DNA from: Actinomadura sp. BRA 177
GTDB taxonomy: Bacteria; Actinomycetota; Actinomycetes; Streptosporangiales; Streptosporangiaceae
Assembly: GCF_013372625.1 (NCBI RefSeq)
Contig: NZ_JABXFD010000724.1
Span: forward strand, 1-64,000
Length of the DNA: 64,000 bases
Direction: 5' to 3'
Shown one piece after another: positions 16,753 to 30,484 of the stretch (the first letter of the stretch is position 1; each line of letters begins with the position of its first letter). A program made the translations under genes and the position numbers. The notes below the pieces were generated by a model, which had not been told where the DNA came from, did not search any database, and saw nothing but the letters and a program-made list of their open reading frames with translations.

Positions 16753-16776
16753 CGCCCGCTGCCTGTACGCACCGCA

Positions 16777-16803
16777 CGCCCCCGTCCCAGGAGGACGGGG
16801 GCG
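16777..16803. terminator. bidirectional terminator
   Basis: Perfect 11 bp stem (16777-16787 with 16793-16803) with a 5 nt loop, followed on the plus strand by TTCCTCATTTC. It separates the small gene from the convergent GMC oxidoreductase gene, which ends at 16808. Confidence 0.8.
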
Positions 16804-16807
16804 TTCC

Positions 16808-18400
16808 TCATTTCTGAGCGTTTGCCGGAGCCAAGGGGGTGCGGCCCCTGATCAGGTCGGCGGCCCGTTCGGCGATCGCGATGGTGGGGGCGTTGGTGTT
16901 GCCGCGCGGGACGGTCGGCATGACCGAGGCGTCCACGACGCGCAGGCCCTCGACGCCCCGGACGCGCAGGGACGGGTCGCAGACGGAGTCGTCCGCGCCC
17001 ATCGCGCAGGTGCTCGTCGGGTGGAACAGCGTCGCGACCTCGCGGCGGATGAAGTCGACGATGGCCTCGTCCGAGTCGGCCTGCTCGCCCGGCGCCCACT
17101 CGCCGCCGACCAGGGAGGCGAGGGGGCCGGACGCGGCGATCTCGCGGGCCTGCCGGACGCCGGCGACCAGGATGTCCAGGTCGGCCTTGTCGGTGAGGTA
17201 GGCCGGGTCGATCAGCGGTTTGGCGTAGGGGCTGGGCGAGCGGAGGGTGAGCGCGCCGCGGCTCTCGATCGCGATGGCGGTGACCATGACCGACAGGAGC
17301 CGCTCGGACGACTCGGTGAGGCCCTGGTTCACGAAGGGCGTCGGGAGGACGTGGTACTGCAGGTCGGGGGCGGGCAGACCCTCGACCGTCCGGACGAACC
17401 CGCCGGCCTCCGCGACGTTCGAGGCGTAGGGGCCGCGCGCCAGGGCCTGGTACATCGCGAAGGCACGCGCGTTCGCCTGCTCCCACAGCACCTTCGTGCG
17501 GGGAGTCGCGAACATGACGTTCACGAACGGGTGGTCCTGGAGCCCCCGCCCGACCGGGGAGTCGACGATGACGTCGATGCCCAGCGAGCGGAGGTGGTCG
17601 GCGGGGCCGATGCCGGACAGCATGAGCAGCTGCGGGCTGTTCACCGCGCCCCCGGACAGGATCACCTCGGCCTCGGCGCGGACCGAGTGCGTCTCGCCGC
17701 GCGCCTCGTAGCGGACGCCGACGGCGCGGCCGTCCTCGATCGTGACGCGGGTGGCGAGGGCGTCGGTGACGACCGTGAGGTTCGGCCGGTTCTCGATCGG
17801 GTGCAGGTACCCGACGGCCGTCGACCAGCGCTTACCGCGCTTGTGGGTGACCTGGTAGAAGCCCACTCCGTCCTGGTCGGCGCCGTTGAAGTCGGGGTTC
17901 GCGGCGAGGCCGTACGCCTTCGCGGACTGCACCCACGCGCGGGTCAGCGGGTGCTTGTACCGCAGGTCCTCGACGCGGAGCGGGCCGCCGACGCCGTGGT
18001 AGGGGAGGTCGCCGCGCTGCTGGTCCTCGGCGCGGCGGAAGTAGGGCAGCAGGTCCTCGTAGCCCCAGCCGTCGCAGCCGTGCGCGTCGCGCCAGGTGTC
18101 GTAGTCGTGCCGGGCGCCGCGGATGTAGATCATCGCGTTGGTGGACGAGCTGCCGCCGAGCGTCCGCCCGCGCGGCCAGTACACGCTGCGGCCGGCGGCG
18201 TGCTCCTGCGGGGTGGTGGCGTAGTCCCAGTCGTACGGGCCCCTGATCAGCGCGGCGACCGCGGCCGGGATGTGGATCTCCGGCGCGTCGTCGGGCGGGC
18301 CCGCCTCCAGCAGCAGGACCTTCACGGAGGGGTCCTCGGTCAGTCGGGCGGCGAGGACGCAGCCCGCGCTCCCCGCTCCCACGATGATGTAGTCGTACAC
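16808..18400 (-). CDS. GMC family oxidoreductase (choline dehydrogenase-like)
   Basis: 530 aa FAD-dependent alcohol oxidoreductase. The GTG start (VYDYIIVGAGSAGCVLAARL) has GGAGG nine bases upstream and places the FAD dinucleotide-binding motif at residue 8. GMC signature 1 is GRTLGGSSSTNAMIYIRG; signature 2 is SGGAVNSPQLLMLSGIG. The catalytic His is in LFHPTSTCAMG and the partner Asn in PRGNTNAPTI. Choline, or another primary alcohol, is a possible substrate; there is no betB-like partner next to it. Monocistronic by position. Confidence 0.93.
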   Translation of the reverse strand: MYDYIIVGAGSAGCVLAARLTEDPSVKVLLLEAGPPDDAPEIHIPAAVAALIRGPYDWDYATTPQEHAAGRSVYWPRGRTLGGSSSTNAMIYIRGARHDYDTWRDAHGCDGWGYEDLLPYFRRAEDQQRGDLPYHGVGGPLRVEDLRYKHPLTRAWVQSAKAYGLAANPDFNGADQDGVGFYQVTHKRGKRWSTAVGYLHPIENRPNLTVVTDALATRVTIEDGRAVGVRYEARGETHSVRAEAEVILSGGAVNSPQLLMLSGIGPADHLRSLGIDVIVDSPVGRGLQDHPFVNVMFATPRTKVLWEQANARAFAMYQALARGPYASNVAEAGGFVRTVEGLPAPDLQYHVLPTPFVNQGLTESSERLLSVMVTAIAIESRGALTLRSPSPYAKPLIDPAYLTDKADLDILVAGVRQAREIAASGPLASLVGGEWAPGEQADSDEAIVDFIRREVATLFHPTSTCAMGADDSVCDPSLRVRGVEGLRVVDASVMPTVPRGNTNAPTIAIAERAADLIRGRTPLAPANAQK

Positions 18401-18472
18401 GGCGGCCTCCGGGATGTTTCCCGGAACCCTACCGAACGGGCTTCTACCAGCGGCAGGGCTAGGCTGCGTCCT

Positions 18473-19087
18473 ATGGCGAAGAACAGGGACAATCCCGTCG
18501 TGCTCTCGCGGATCTACACCCGGACGGGCGACGACGGCACCACCGCGCTGGGCGACGCGTCGCGGACGAGCAAGACCGATCCGCGCCTCGCCGCCTACGC
18601 CGACGTGGAGGAGGCCAACGCCGCGATCGGGACGGCCCTCGCGCTCGGTTCGCTGCCCGACGGCCTGGTGACGCTGCTGACCCGCATCCAGAACGACCTG
18701 TTCGACGTGGGCGCCGACCTGTGCGCGCCGGTCGTCCCCGACCCGCAGTACCCGCCGCTGCGCGTCGAGGCGTCCTACATCGAGCGGCTTGAGGCGGCGT
18801 GCGACGAGCACAACGCCGACCTGCCGACGCTGCGCAGCTTCATCCTCCCCGGCGGGACGCCCGGCGCCGCGCTCCTGCACGTCGCGCGGACGGTGGCGCG
18901 GCGCGCCGAACGCTCCACCTGGGCGGCGATCGAAACGCACGGCAGCGCCGATGAAAAGGCTGAGGGCGGCGTGAATCCGCTGACCGCCAAGTACCTCAAC
19001 CGCCTGTCGGACCTGCTGTTCATCCTGTGCCGCGTCGCGAACGCCGAGCACGGCGACGTGCTGTGGAAGCCGGGCGGCGAACGCTGA
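18473..19087 (+). CDS. cob(I)yrinic acid a,c-diamide adenosyltransferase, PduO type
   Basis: 204 aa ATP:corrinoid adenosyltransferase that makes adenosylcobalamin. Family motifs: SRIYTRTGDDGTTALGDASR (ATP-binding, residues 10-29), YADVEEANAAIGTA, LTRIQNDLFDVGADLC, SFILPGGTPGAALLHVARTVARRAER, and NRLSDLLFILCR near the end. Length is normal. It is divergent from the GMC gene with a short gap. In many actinomycetes this gene lies beside the ATP synthase region, as here. Confidence 0.95.
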   Translation: MAKNRDNPVVLSRIYTRTGDDGTTALGDASRTSKTDPRLAAYADVEEANAAIGTALALGSLPDGLVTLLTRIQNDLFDVGADLCAPVVPDPQYPPLRVEASYIERLEAACDEHNADLPTLRSFILPGGTPGAALLHVARTVARRAERSTWAAIETHGSADEKAEGGVNPLTAKYLNRLSDLLFILCRVANAEHGDVLWKPGGER

Positions 19088-19222
19088 GCCGGCGAACGCC
19101 GACGGTGGACGGGGGTAGGGCTAACCCCACCCCCGGATGACCGGCTCCCCACCTGGTGACGCCGTCCCGTCCGGGCCAGGCTGGTCTTGTACGGACGCAT
19201 GGCGACAACGGGGAGAGACCAC

Positions 19223-20161
19223 GTGAGGACCCTGACGGGCACGGCCGTCCTGGCAGCGGCGGCGGTGGCGCTGGTCGGCTGCGGCAACGTGAGCTTCGGC
19301 GGTACCCGCCACGAGGACCGCTCCTACGACGCGCCGGCCGGCGTCACCACGCTGAAGATCCAGACGCACGGGAGCCGGGTCGAGGTGACCGCGTCCGACT
19401 CCCCCGGCATCACGGTGAACGAGCGGCTGAGCTGGTCCAACGAGAAGAACAAGCCGACGGCGAAGCACACCGTCGAGGGGGGCGCGCTCAAGCTCATCTC
19501 CAAGTGCGGCGCCCAGGTGATCGGGTTCAGCCAGTGCGGCGTCTCCTACCGCATCCGGGTTCCGCGCTCGACCCCCGTGCAGATCGACAACAAGGACGGG
19601 TCGATCGTCGCGTCCGGGCTCGCCGGGACGGTGAAGCTGCACAGCGACAACGGCTCGATCACCGCGACGGACCTGCGCGCGTCCACCGCGTCCCTCAGCT
19701 CCAACGACGGGTCGCTGCGCGTCTCGGGCCGCGTCACCACCGCCGACCTGAGCAGCAACAACGGTTCCGTGGACGCGAGCGGGCTCACCGCCGACACGCT
19801 GAAGGCCAGGTCCAAGGACGGACGCATCAGGCTCAGCGGGAACGTCACCACCGCCGACCTGGACACCAGCAACGGCAGCATCGACGCCCACGGGCTGACC
19901 GTCGACCGGCTCACCGCGGAGACGAAGGACGGCGGCATCAACCTGCGCCTCACCGCGCCGCCCACCAGCGTGAAGGCCACCAGCGCCAACGGGTCCGTCC
20001 ACCTCCGCCTGCCCGTCGGGGAGACCTACGCGATCAGCGTGTCCACCGACAACGGAAGCAAGCGGATCGACCCCGCCCTCCACCAGGACTCCCAGTCCAA
20101 GCGGCGCATCGAACTCGACACCAAGGACGGCAGCGTCTCCGTCGAGCCGAGCCGGGGCTAG
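19223..20161 (+). CDS. DUF4097 beta-strand-repeat lipoprotein
   Basis: 312 aa. GTG start with GGGAGAGACC upstream. An N-terminal signal ends at the lipobox ALVGCG (Cys about residue 19). The body is a right-handed beta-helix-like run of repeats of about 20 residues with the pattern (S/D)(N/K)(D/N)GS(I/L/V), e.g. IDNKDGSIVASGLAG, HSDNGSITATDL, SSNDGSLRVSG, SSNNGSVDASGL, TSNGSIDAHGL, matching DUF4097. Outer-surface lipoprotein of unknown function, possibly cell envelope stress related by analogy. Confidence 0.9.
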   Translation: MRTLTGTAVLAAAAVALVGCGNVSFGGTRHEDRSYDAPAGVTTLKIQTHGSRVEVTASDSPGITVNERLSWSNEKNKPTAKHTVEGGALKLISKCGAQVIGFSQCGVSYRIRVPRSTPVQIDNKDGSIVASGLAGTVKLHSDNGSITATDLRASTASLSSNDGSLRVSGRVTTADLSSNNGSVDASGLTADTLKARSKDGRIRLSGNVTTADLDTSNGSIDAHGLTVDRLTAETKDGGINLRLTAPPTSVKATSANGSVHLRLPVGETYAISVSTDNGSKRIDPALHQDSQSKRRIELDTKDGSVSVEPSRG

Positions 20162-20170
20162 CGAGCCGGA

Positions 20171-21712
20171 CTAGCGGACCAGGTACGGGCCCTGCCAGAC
20201 CGGCGCGTAGGACGACGGGACGATCGGCAGGGCCAGCCGGGCACCGCCGTTGACCGCGACGGTCGTCTCCGCCAGATGCTGCACGACATGCGCGACACCG
20301 TCCGCGTTGGTGTCGAGGAGCTTGAGGTTCACGTTCTTCAACCGGTCGCACTTGGCGTGATAGCACCCGTCGTACGCCTTGCCGGCCCGTCCGCCGAACG
20401 CCTTGGCCTCGGCGGCGGTCTTCATACCCTCCGCACCGGTGGCGATGCCGCCGGACGGGATGCCCCGCTCGATGAACGGCCCGTAGTCGGAGCGCCCGTT
20501 GAACTCGCTCTCGGACGTCGGCAGGTGGCGGCCCTTGAAGTAGTCGCGGAACATCTTCTCGATCGCCCCCGACCCGGCGGGCGCCCGCGTGCCGCCGCCG
20601 GTGGAGTGGTCGCCGTCGTACACGCCGCGGGTGCCGTTGGGCGAGCCGAGCATGTCGAGGTTGATGTTGAGGGCGATCTTCTCCCGCTGGCCCCCCGGCA
20701 GCGACTCCACGTAGTGGGACGAGCCGCGCAGCCCCTCCTCCTCGGCGCCCCACCAGGCGAACCGCACCCGGTTGCGCAGGCCGCCCTTGCCGAGGTCCTT
20801 GATCTTCCCGGCGATCGCGAGGAGCGCGGCGGCGCCGGTGCCGTTGTCGTTGATCCCCGCGCCCGCCGGGACGCTGTCGAGGTGCGCGCCGACCAGCACC
20901 ACGTTGCCGGGGTCCCCGCGCTCGGTGTCGGCGATGACGTTGGCCGACGACTTCTTCCCGTGCACGGTGTCGGTCTTCACGCGCAGCTTCAGGCCGCTCT
21001 TCTTCGCGTCCTTCTTCGCGTCCTTCACCAGCGCGGCGCCCAGCTCGTGCGTCAGGCCGACGACCGGGATCGTGGACGGCTTCCCCACCGTCCCGTTGAT
21101 CGGCCCCTTCTCCCCCGGCGTGTTGAACACGGCCACGGCGGACGCGCCCGCCGCCTTCGCCCGCGACACCTTCGTCCGGAACGTGCACGTCCCCCGCTGG
21201 ACGAGGGCGATCGAGCCCTTCTTGAAGCCCTTGAAGTCGTCCTTCTCGCAGCCGCTCGTCCCGTCGCCCTTGGCGGGGACGTCCACCGCGACCACGGGCG
21301 CGGTCACATCGCCTGACCCCGAGTAGGCGAACGTCAGGAAGTCCTTCTCCCGCTTGTAGGTCTTCTTGGACGGCGCCGTCCGGGCGAGCACCGCGTCCGA
21401 CTTCTCCCGCCAGTACGGGTAGGTGAACTTGCGCACCTTCGGGGTGAGGCCGGCCTTCCGCAGCCGTCCGACGACGTACTTGACCGACACGTCGTAGCCG
21501 GCAGTCCCCGCCGCGCGGTTGCCGCCGTTGTAGTCGGCGATCTCCTGGAACGCCGCCAGGTGCGCCTTGACGTCCTTCAGCGTGACCAGCTTCGCGAGGT
21601 CGGGGCGGGCCGGCGCGGCACCCGCCGCGGGCAGCGCCAGCGGCAGGAACAGGGCGGGCAGCGCCACGGCCGTGCCGGTGACGAGGTTGCGGCCGGTGAT
21701 CAGCTTGCGCAC
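20171..21712 (-). CDS. secreted M28 family zinc aminopeptidase with PA domain
   Basis: 513 aa. The GTG start gives a signal peptide (VRKLITGRNLVTGTAVALPA... ending near AAGAAPA). A protease-associated domain is inserted at about 135-230 (SIALVQRGTCTFRTKVSRAK, AVAVFN). The M28 catalytic domain has the two-zinc ligands: His and Asp in GAHLDSVPAG, Asp in INDNGTGAAA, the base Glu pair in WWGAEEEGLRGS, Asp in NLDMLGS, and the last His in CYHAKCD. It resembles the Streptomyces griseus aminopeptidase group that frees hydrophobic N-terminal residues. Exported, probably nutritional. Confidence 0.93.
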   Translation of the reverse strand: MRKLITGRNLVTGTAVALPALFLPLALPAAGAAPARPDLAKLVTLKDVKAHLAAFQEIADYNGGNRAAGTAGYDVSVKYVVGRLRKAGLTPKVRKFTYPYWREKSDAVLARTAPSKKTYKREKDFLTFAYSGSGDVTAPVVAVDVPAKGDGTSGCEKDDFKGFKKGSIALVQRGTCTFRTKVSRAKAAGASAVAVFNTPGEKGPINGTVGKPSTIPVVGLTHELGAALVKDAKKDAKKSGLKLRVKTDTVHGKKSSANVIADTERGDPGNVVLVGAHLDSVPAGAGINDNGTGAAALLAIAGKIKDLGKGGLRNRVRFAWWGAEEEGLRGSSHYVESLPGGQREKIALNINLDMLGSPNGTRGVYDGDHSTGGGTRAPAGSGAIEKMFRDYFKGRHLPTSESEFNGRSDYGPFIERGIPSGGIATGAEGMKTAAEAKAFGGRAGKAYDGCYHAKCDRLKNVNLKLLDTNADGVAHVVQHLAETTVAVNGGARLALPIVPSSYAPVWQGPYLVR

Positions 21713-21840
21713 GTGCACTCCAGCGGACGGGGACGGAGCGGACGCAGTGATCGTGAACCCGCGCCCCGCCCGCCGCAAGCAGCGGCGGCACCGCAACGCC
21801 AACTCGATACCGGCGCCTTACCAGCTCATTCCCGACCCGG

Positions 21841-22305
21841 TCATTCCGGTTGGTGCAGATCCACCGGCAGGCCGGGCGGCGCGGCCTCCAGCCACGCCAG
21901 GAAGCCGGTCAGCGCCGCCGCGCCCATCGCCAGTTCGACGGTCAGCGCCCCGTCGCGCACCTCGATGACGCTGACGTCCGGCAGCAGGCCCTCCGCCTCC
22001 TGCGGGCCGGGCAGCCGCCGGTTGGACACGACGAGGCCCCGGCGGTGGATCACCTGCCGGGGCCTTCTCCGGAAACCGAACACGCGGTGCCAGTGCAGCT
22101 CATCGCCCTTGTACCGGCCGATGCCGAGCCGCCACACCCCCGGCGCTCCGCCCTCCCGGGACAGTTCGCGCAGGCTGCACTCCACGGTGCCGCCGCCGTG
22201 CGTGAACAGCCAGCGGCGTACCGCCATGCAGACGAACAGCAGCGCCGCCACGAGGACGAGCGCCGCCAGGGCACCGCCCACGTCCAGTGCCAGGTGCTCG
22301 CCCAA
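21841..22305 (-). CDS. DUF2550 domain-containing membrane protein
   Basis: 154 aa with one N-terminal membrane helix (LAALVLVAALLFVCMAVRR) followed by a soluble domain with GGTVECSLRE, WRLGIGRYKGDELHWHRVF and RGLVVSNRR, as in the DUF2550 family that nearly always follows atpC in actinobacteria. Its start lies 42 bp after the atpC stop, so it is likely the last gene of the ATP synthase transcript. Role unknown. Confidence 0.9.
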   Translation of the reverse strand: MGEHLALDVGGALAALVLVAALLFVCMAVRRWLFTHGGGTVECSLRELSREGGAPGVWRLGIGRYKGDELHWHRVFGFRRRPRQVIHRRGLVVSNRRLPGPQEAEGLLPDVSVIEVRDGALTVELAMGAAALTGFLAWLEAAPPGLPVDLHQPE

Positions 22306-22347
22306 ATCCCCCGCCGTCCGTCGACCTCCGGACCTCGATGCTAGATG

Positions 22348-22734
22348 CTAGGCCTCGATGCCCGCCGCGCGCAGCCGGGCCCGGGCGCGCCGCTCCGGTG
22401 TCGCGTCCTCGCCCTCCAGCGTGAGCGCCTGGTCCAGCGCCCGCCGGGCGTCGTCGACGTCGACCTCGTCGCCCAGTTCGGCCTGCTCGGCCAGCACCGA
22501 CACCTCGTCGGCGGCCACCGAGAAGAACCCGCTGCCGACCGCCGCGGTGATCGGCTTGCCGCCGTCCGCCGGCTCGATCTTCACCACGCTGCCGTCCAGC
22601 AGGACGCCCAGCACCGGGGCGTGGCCCGGCAGGATGCCGAGCGACCCCTCGATGGTCTGCGCGACCACCATCTTGGCCTCGCCGGTCCAGATCTCGCGCT
22701 CCGGCGAGACCAGCCCGACCCTCAGATTCGCCAC
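22348..22734 (-). CDS. atpC: F1 ATP synthase epsilon subunit
   Basis: 128 aa epsilon subunit of the central stalk. The N-terminal beta-sandwich shows LRVGLVSPEREIWTGEAKMVV and GSLGILPGHAPVLGVL; the C-terminal helical pair holds DDARRALDQALTLEG. The C-terminal helix is not shortened strongly compared with other actinobacteria. It is separated from atpD by 141 bp that include a large hairpin, which is wider than the other spacings in this operon. Confidence 0.97.
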   Translation of the reverse strand: MANLRVGLVSPEREIWTGEAKMVVAQTIEGSLGILPGHAPVLGVLLDGSVVKIEPADGGKPITAAVGSGFFSVAADEVSVLAEQAELGDEVDVDDARRALDQALTLEGEDATPERRARARLRAAGIEA

Positions 22735-22822
22735 ACCTGTCTCCTCATGCTTTTCATCCGGCGTATCCCGAGAAGCCCCGGGGCCGAACCTCCGAGGATG
22801 AAAAAAGGTTCATCAGAGCGGT

Positions 22823-22871
22823 TCCGGCGGGGCCGCCCCGGAACGGCATGTCCCGGAGCGGCCCCGCCGGA
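22823..22871 (-). terminator. hairpin and T-run between atpD and atpC
   Basis: A perfect 14 bp stem (22823-22836 with 22858-22871) begins five bases after the atpD stop codon; the 21 nt loop can form a smaller hairpin. On the minus strand a run of six T follows about 16 bases later. It looks like a terminator or attenuator, or an mRNA processing/stability element, inside the operon. Confidence 0.6.
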
Positions 22872-22875
22872 GCGG

Positions 22876-25214
<2,339 letters not shown>

Positions 25215-25219
25215 GGCCG

Positions 25220-26854
25220 TCAGCCCTTCTTGACGCGGGTGATCGTCTCCTGCTCGACGTCCTCTTCGTCGATCGCCTCGACGGGCTCCTCGGCCAGCAG
25301 GTCGCCCTCGCTGGTCTGGAAGCCCTTCTTGAACTCCGTAATGGTGTTCTTGAGGCTGGTGAGGCCGTCGTCGGAGAGCTGGCCGGTCTCGCGGATGGCG
25401 GTCAGCAGGCCGCCCTCCTCGCGCTGGATGTAGTCGAGGAACTCGCGCTCGAAGCGGCGGATGTCGGCGACCGGGACGTCGTCCAGCTCACCGGACGTGC
25501 CCGCCCACACCGACACGACCTCCTGCTCCGCCGGGAACGGCGCGCCCTGCGGCTGCTTCAGCAGCTCGACCAGGCGGGCGCCGCGCTCCAGCTGGGCGCG
25601 CGACGCGGCGTCCAGGTCGGAGGCGAAGGCGGCGAACGCCTCCAGGTCGCGGAACTGCGACAGCGCGAGGCGCAGCGTGCCGGCGACCTTGCGCATCGCC
25701 TTGATCTGCGCCGAACCGCCGACCCGGGACACCGAGATGCCGACGTTGATCGCCGGCCGGACGCCCTGGTTGAACAGGTCCGTCTCCAGGAAGCACTGCC
25801 CGTCGGTGATCGAGATGACGTTCGTCGGGATGTAGGCCGACACGTCGTTGCCCTTGGTCTCGATGATCGGCAGACCCGTCATCGAACCGGCGCCGAGGTC
25901 GTCCGACAGCTTCGCGCAGCGCTCCAGCAGCCGCGAGTGCAGGTAGAAGACGTCGCCCGGGTAGGCCTCGCGGCCCGGCGGGCGGCGCAGCAGCAGCGAC
26001 ACCGCGCGGTACGCCTCGGCCTGCTTCGACAGGTCGTCGAACACGATCAGGACGTGCTTGCCCTGGTACATCCAGTGCTGCCCGATCGCGGACCCGGTGT
26101 AGGGGGCGATGTACTTGTAGCCCGCCGGGTCGGACGCCGGGGCCGCCACGATCGTGGTGTACTCCAGCGCGCCGGCCTCCTCCAGGGAGCGGCGGACGTT
26201 GGCGATCGTGGAGCCCTTCTGGCCGACCGCGACGTAGATGCAGCGCACCTGCTTGTCCGGGTCGCCCGTCTCCCAGGCTTCCTTCTGGTTGATGATGGTG
26301 TCCACGCAGACCGTGGTCTTGCCGGTCTGCCGGTCACCGATGATCAGCTGCCGCTGGCCGCGGCCGATCGGCGTCATCGCGTCGATGGCCTTGATGCCGG
26401 TCTGCAGCGGCTCCTTCACCGACTGCCGCTGCACGACCGTGGGGGCCTGCAGCTCGAGCGCGCGGCGCTCGGTCGACTCGATCGCGCCAAGGCCGTCGAG
26501 CGGGCTGCCCAGCGCGTCCACAACACGGCCGAGGAAGGCGTCGCCGACCGGCGCCGACAGAACCTCGCCGGTCCGCCGGACCTTCTGGCCCTCCTCGATG
26601 TTGCTGAAGTCGCCAAGGACAACGGCGCCGATCTCACGCACGTCCAGGTTCAGAGCCAGGCCACGGGTACCGTCCTCGAACTCAAGGAGTTCGTTCGCCA
26701 TCGCGGAGGGCAGTCCCTCGACGTGGGCGATACCGTCGCCGGAATCGACGACGGTGCCGACCTCTTCGCGCGCGGCGGCCTCGGGCTCGTACGACTGGAC
26801 GAAGCGCTCCAGCGCGTTCCGGATCTCGTCCGGACGGATCGTCAGCTCCGCCAT
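25220..26854 (-). CDS. atpA: F1 ATP synthase alpha subunit
   Basis: 544 aa non-catalytic nucleotide-binding subunit. Walker A is [15 protein letters not shown] at about residue 172, Walker [18 protein letters not shown], and the arginine-finger region [14 protein letters not shown]. The C-terminus is about 30 residues longer than in Escherichia coli and ends in an acidic stretch plus TRVKKG; in mycobacteria a C-terminal alpha extension suppresses ATP hydrolysis, and this could do the same (inference). RBS AAGGGAGCAAGAGAGG precedes the ATG. Confidence 0.98.
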   Translation of the reverse strand: MAELTIRPDEIRNALERFVQSYEPEAAAREEVGTVVDSGDGIAHVEGLPSAMANELLEFEDGTRGLALNLDVREIGAVVLGDFSNIEEGQKVRRTGEVLSAPVGDAFLGRVVDALGSPLDGLGAIESTERRALELQAPTVVQRQSVKEPLQTGIKAIDAMTPIGRGQRQLIIGDRQTGKTTVCVDTIINQKEAWETGDPDKQVRCIYVAVGQKGSTIANVRRSLEEAGALEYTTIVAAPASDPAGYKYIAPYTGSAIGQHWMYQGKHVLIVFDDLSKQAEAYRAVSLLLRRPPGREAYPGDVFYLHSRLLERCAKLSDDLGAGSMTGLPIIETKGNDVSAYIPTNVISITDGQCFLETDLFNQGVRPAINVGISVSRVGGSAQIKAMRKVAGTLRLALSQFRDLEAFAAFASDLDAASRAQLERGARLVELLKQPQGAPFPAEQEVVSVWAGTSGELDDVPVADIRRFEREFLDYIQREEGGLLTAIRETGQLSDDGLTSLKNTITEFKKGFQTSEGDLLAEEPVEAIDEEDVEQETITRVKKG

Positions 26855-26941
26855 GATTCCTCTCTTGCTCCCTTAAAGGTCAGCTCAACCGGCACCCGCA
26901 GTGGGGCCGGCTCAACCGGCTGGGGCTCGGCGCCGCCGGTC

Positions 26942-28335
<1,394 letters not shown>

Positions 28336-28349
28336 TCAGGTTCGGACGG

Positions 28350-29481
<1,132 letters not shown>

Positions 29482-29551
29482 GCGGCGTTCCCTTCATCAA
29501 TGTGGTGATGTTTCACGAAGGCTTCCTCGGCGGCTTCCTCGGCGGGGCCGC

Positions 29552-29776
29552 TCAGGAGGAGTGGCTGCCGTACTTCAGGTAGACCAGGTAGATGGCGAGC
29601 CCGGCACCGATGACCAGGCCGATGGGGATCAGCCAGGTCTGGTGCGTCCACGTGGACAGCAGCCACCCGATACCGCCCCAGATGATCATCCCGGAGAGAA
29701 GGTAGCTGGGCACGGACCAGGCGACGTCGGCGAATTCTCGCTGGCCGTCCTCCGGCCGGCGTTTCTGCTCGCTCAT
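29552..29776 (-). CDS. AtpZ/AtpI-like small membrane protein
   Basis: 74 aa with two membrane helices (YLLSGMIIWGGIGWLLSTW and LIPIGLVIGAGLAIYLVYL) joined by a short loop; the GG in the first helix and GLVIGAGL in the second fit the AtpZ/AtpI family that helps c-ring assembly. Located between the 138 aa AtpI-like gene and atpB on the same strand. The starting ATG is supported by GGAGCGCG upstream. Confidence 0.85.
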   Translation of the reverse strand: MSEQKRRPEDGQREFADVAWSVPSYLLSGMIIWGGIGWLLSTWTHQTWLIPIGLVIGAGLAIYLVYLKYGSHSS

Positions 29777-29860
29777 CGCGCTCCGGACGATAGCAGGCCA
29801 CCCATGCGGTGGTCATATTGGAGTAGTCCGTTGGGGCAGGCACCGTCCGCGGGGCCTGCA

Positions 29861-30277
29861 TCAGGGACTCCGGTCCAGGACGTTCTCGGGTTCGTCAATG
29901 TAGGGCCTCTGCTGCAGTGCGATGCGGAACTCGGCGGCGATCCAGAGCAGCGCGAGGCCGATGACCGTCCAGCCGAAGACCGTGGTGTTCCAGATGGAGA
30001 CGCCGTCCATCGCCGTGACCAGCACCATCACCGCGAGGATCTTGACCGCGTAGCTCGCCAGCGCGGCGAGCATCATCGTCTGCGCGGAGTACCTGGCGGC
30101 CCAGGAGACCACCAGCGCGCTGATCGAGAAGAAGGCGATCACCACGACGGAGGCGAGTGCCGCCGCCAGGGCGCCCTTGGCGCCGGCGGTCAGCAGGCCG
30201 AGCAGAACGGCGCCCACCCCGGCGACGGACGTCGGGATCGCGGCGCCGCGGAGCATCCGGGCGTCGGAGGTGTGCAT
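29861..30277 (-). CDS. atpI: ATP synthase protein I-like membrane protein
   Basis: 138 aa with four membrane helices. Similar in position and pattern to SCO5366 of Streptomyces and Rv1303 of Mycobacterium tuberculosis, which lie between wecA and atpB: LRGAAIPTSVAGVGAVLLG, GAKGALAAALASVVVIAFF, YAVKILAVMVLV and WIAAEFRIALQQ. Likely an assembly factor for the Fo sector. First gene of the operon after a 207 bp gap that holds a candidate promoter. Confidence 0.82.
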   Translation of the reverse strand: MHTSDARMLRGAAIPTSVAGVGAVLLGLLTAGAKGALAAALASVVVIAFFSISALVVSWAARYSAQTMMLAALASYAVKILAVMVLVTAMDGVSIWNTTVFGWTVIGLALLWIAAEFRIALQQRPYIDEPENVLDRSP

Positions 30278-30314
30278 GAGGGCTCCGGCTGGTCACGTTC
30301 AGTGGTCGTCTGTT

Positions 30315-30369
30315 GTTCGTGAAAGGTATCACAAGCGTCCGGTATGTCCACAATTACCCTAGAGGTAAT
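30315..30369 (-). promoter_or_regulatory. candidate atp operon promoter and palindrome
   Basis: Reading the minus strand, TTGTGG and TGATAC are spaced 16 bases apart (30320-30350), 45-70 bases before the atpI-like start. Just upstream lies ATTACC-N5-GGTAAT (30353-30369 plus-strand coordinates), a possible operator. This AT-rich island is the only one between wecA and the atp genes. Promoter assignment is tentative. Confidence 0.4.
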
Positions 30370-30484
30370 GCGGATCCAGGGCCCGGGAGGCTCCCTCCGG
30401 TCACGCTCGCACCTGGACTTTAGCCCAGCTCAGGGGATGGTTATGCCGTATCCCGCCGACCCGCGCGGCGGCGTCCGCGGGAGG

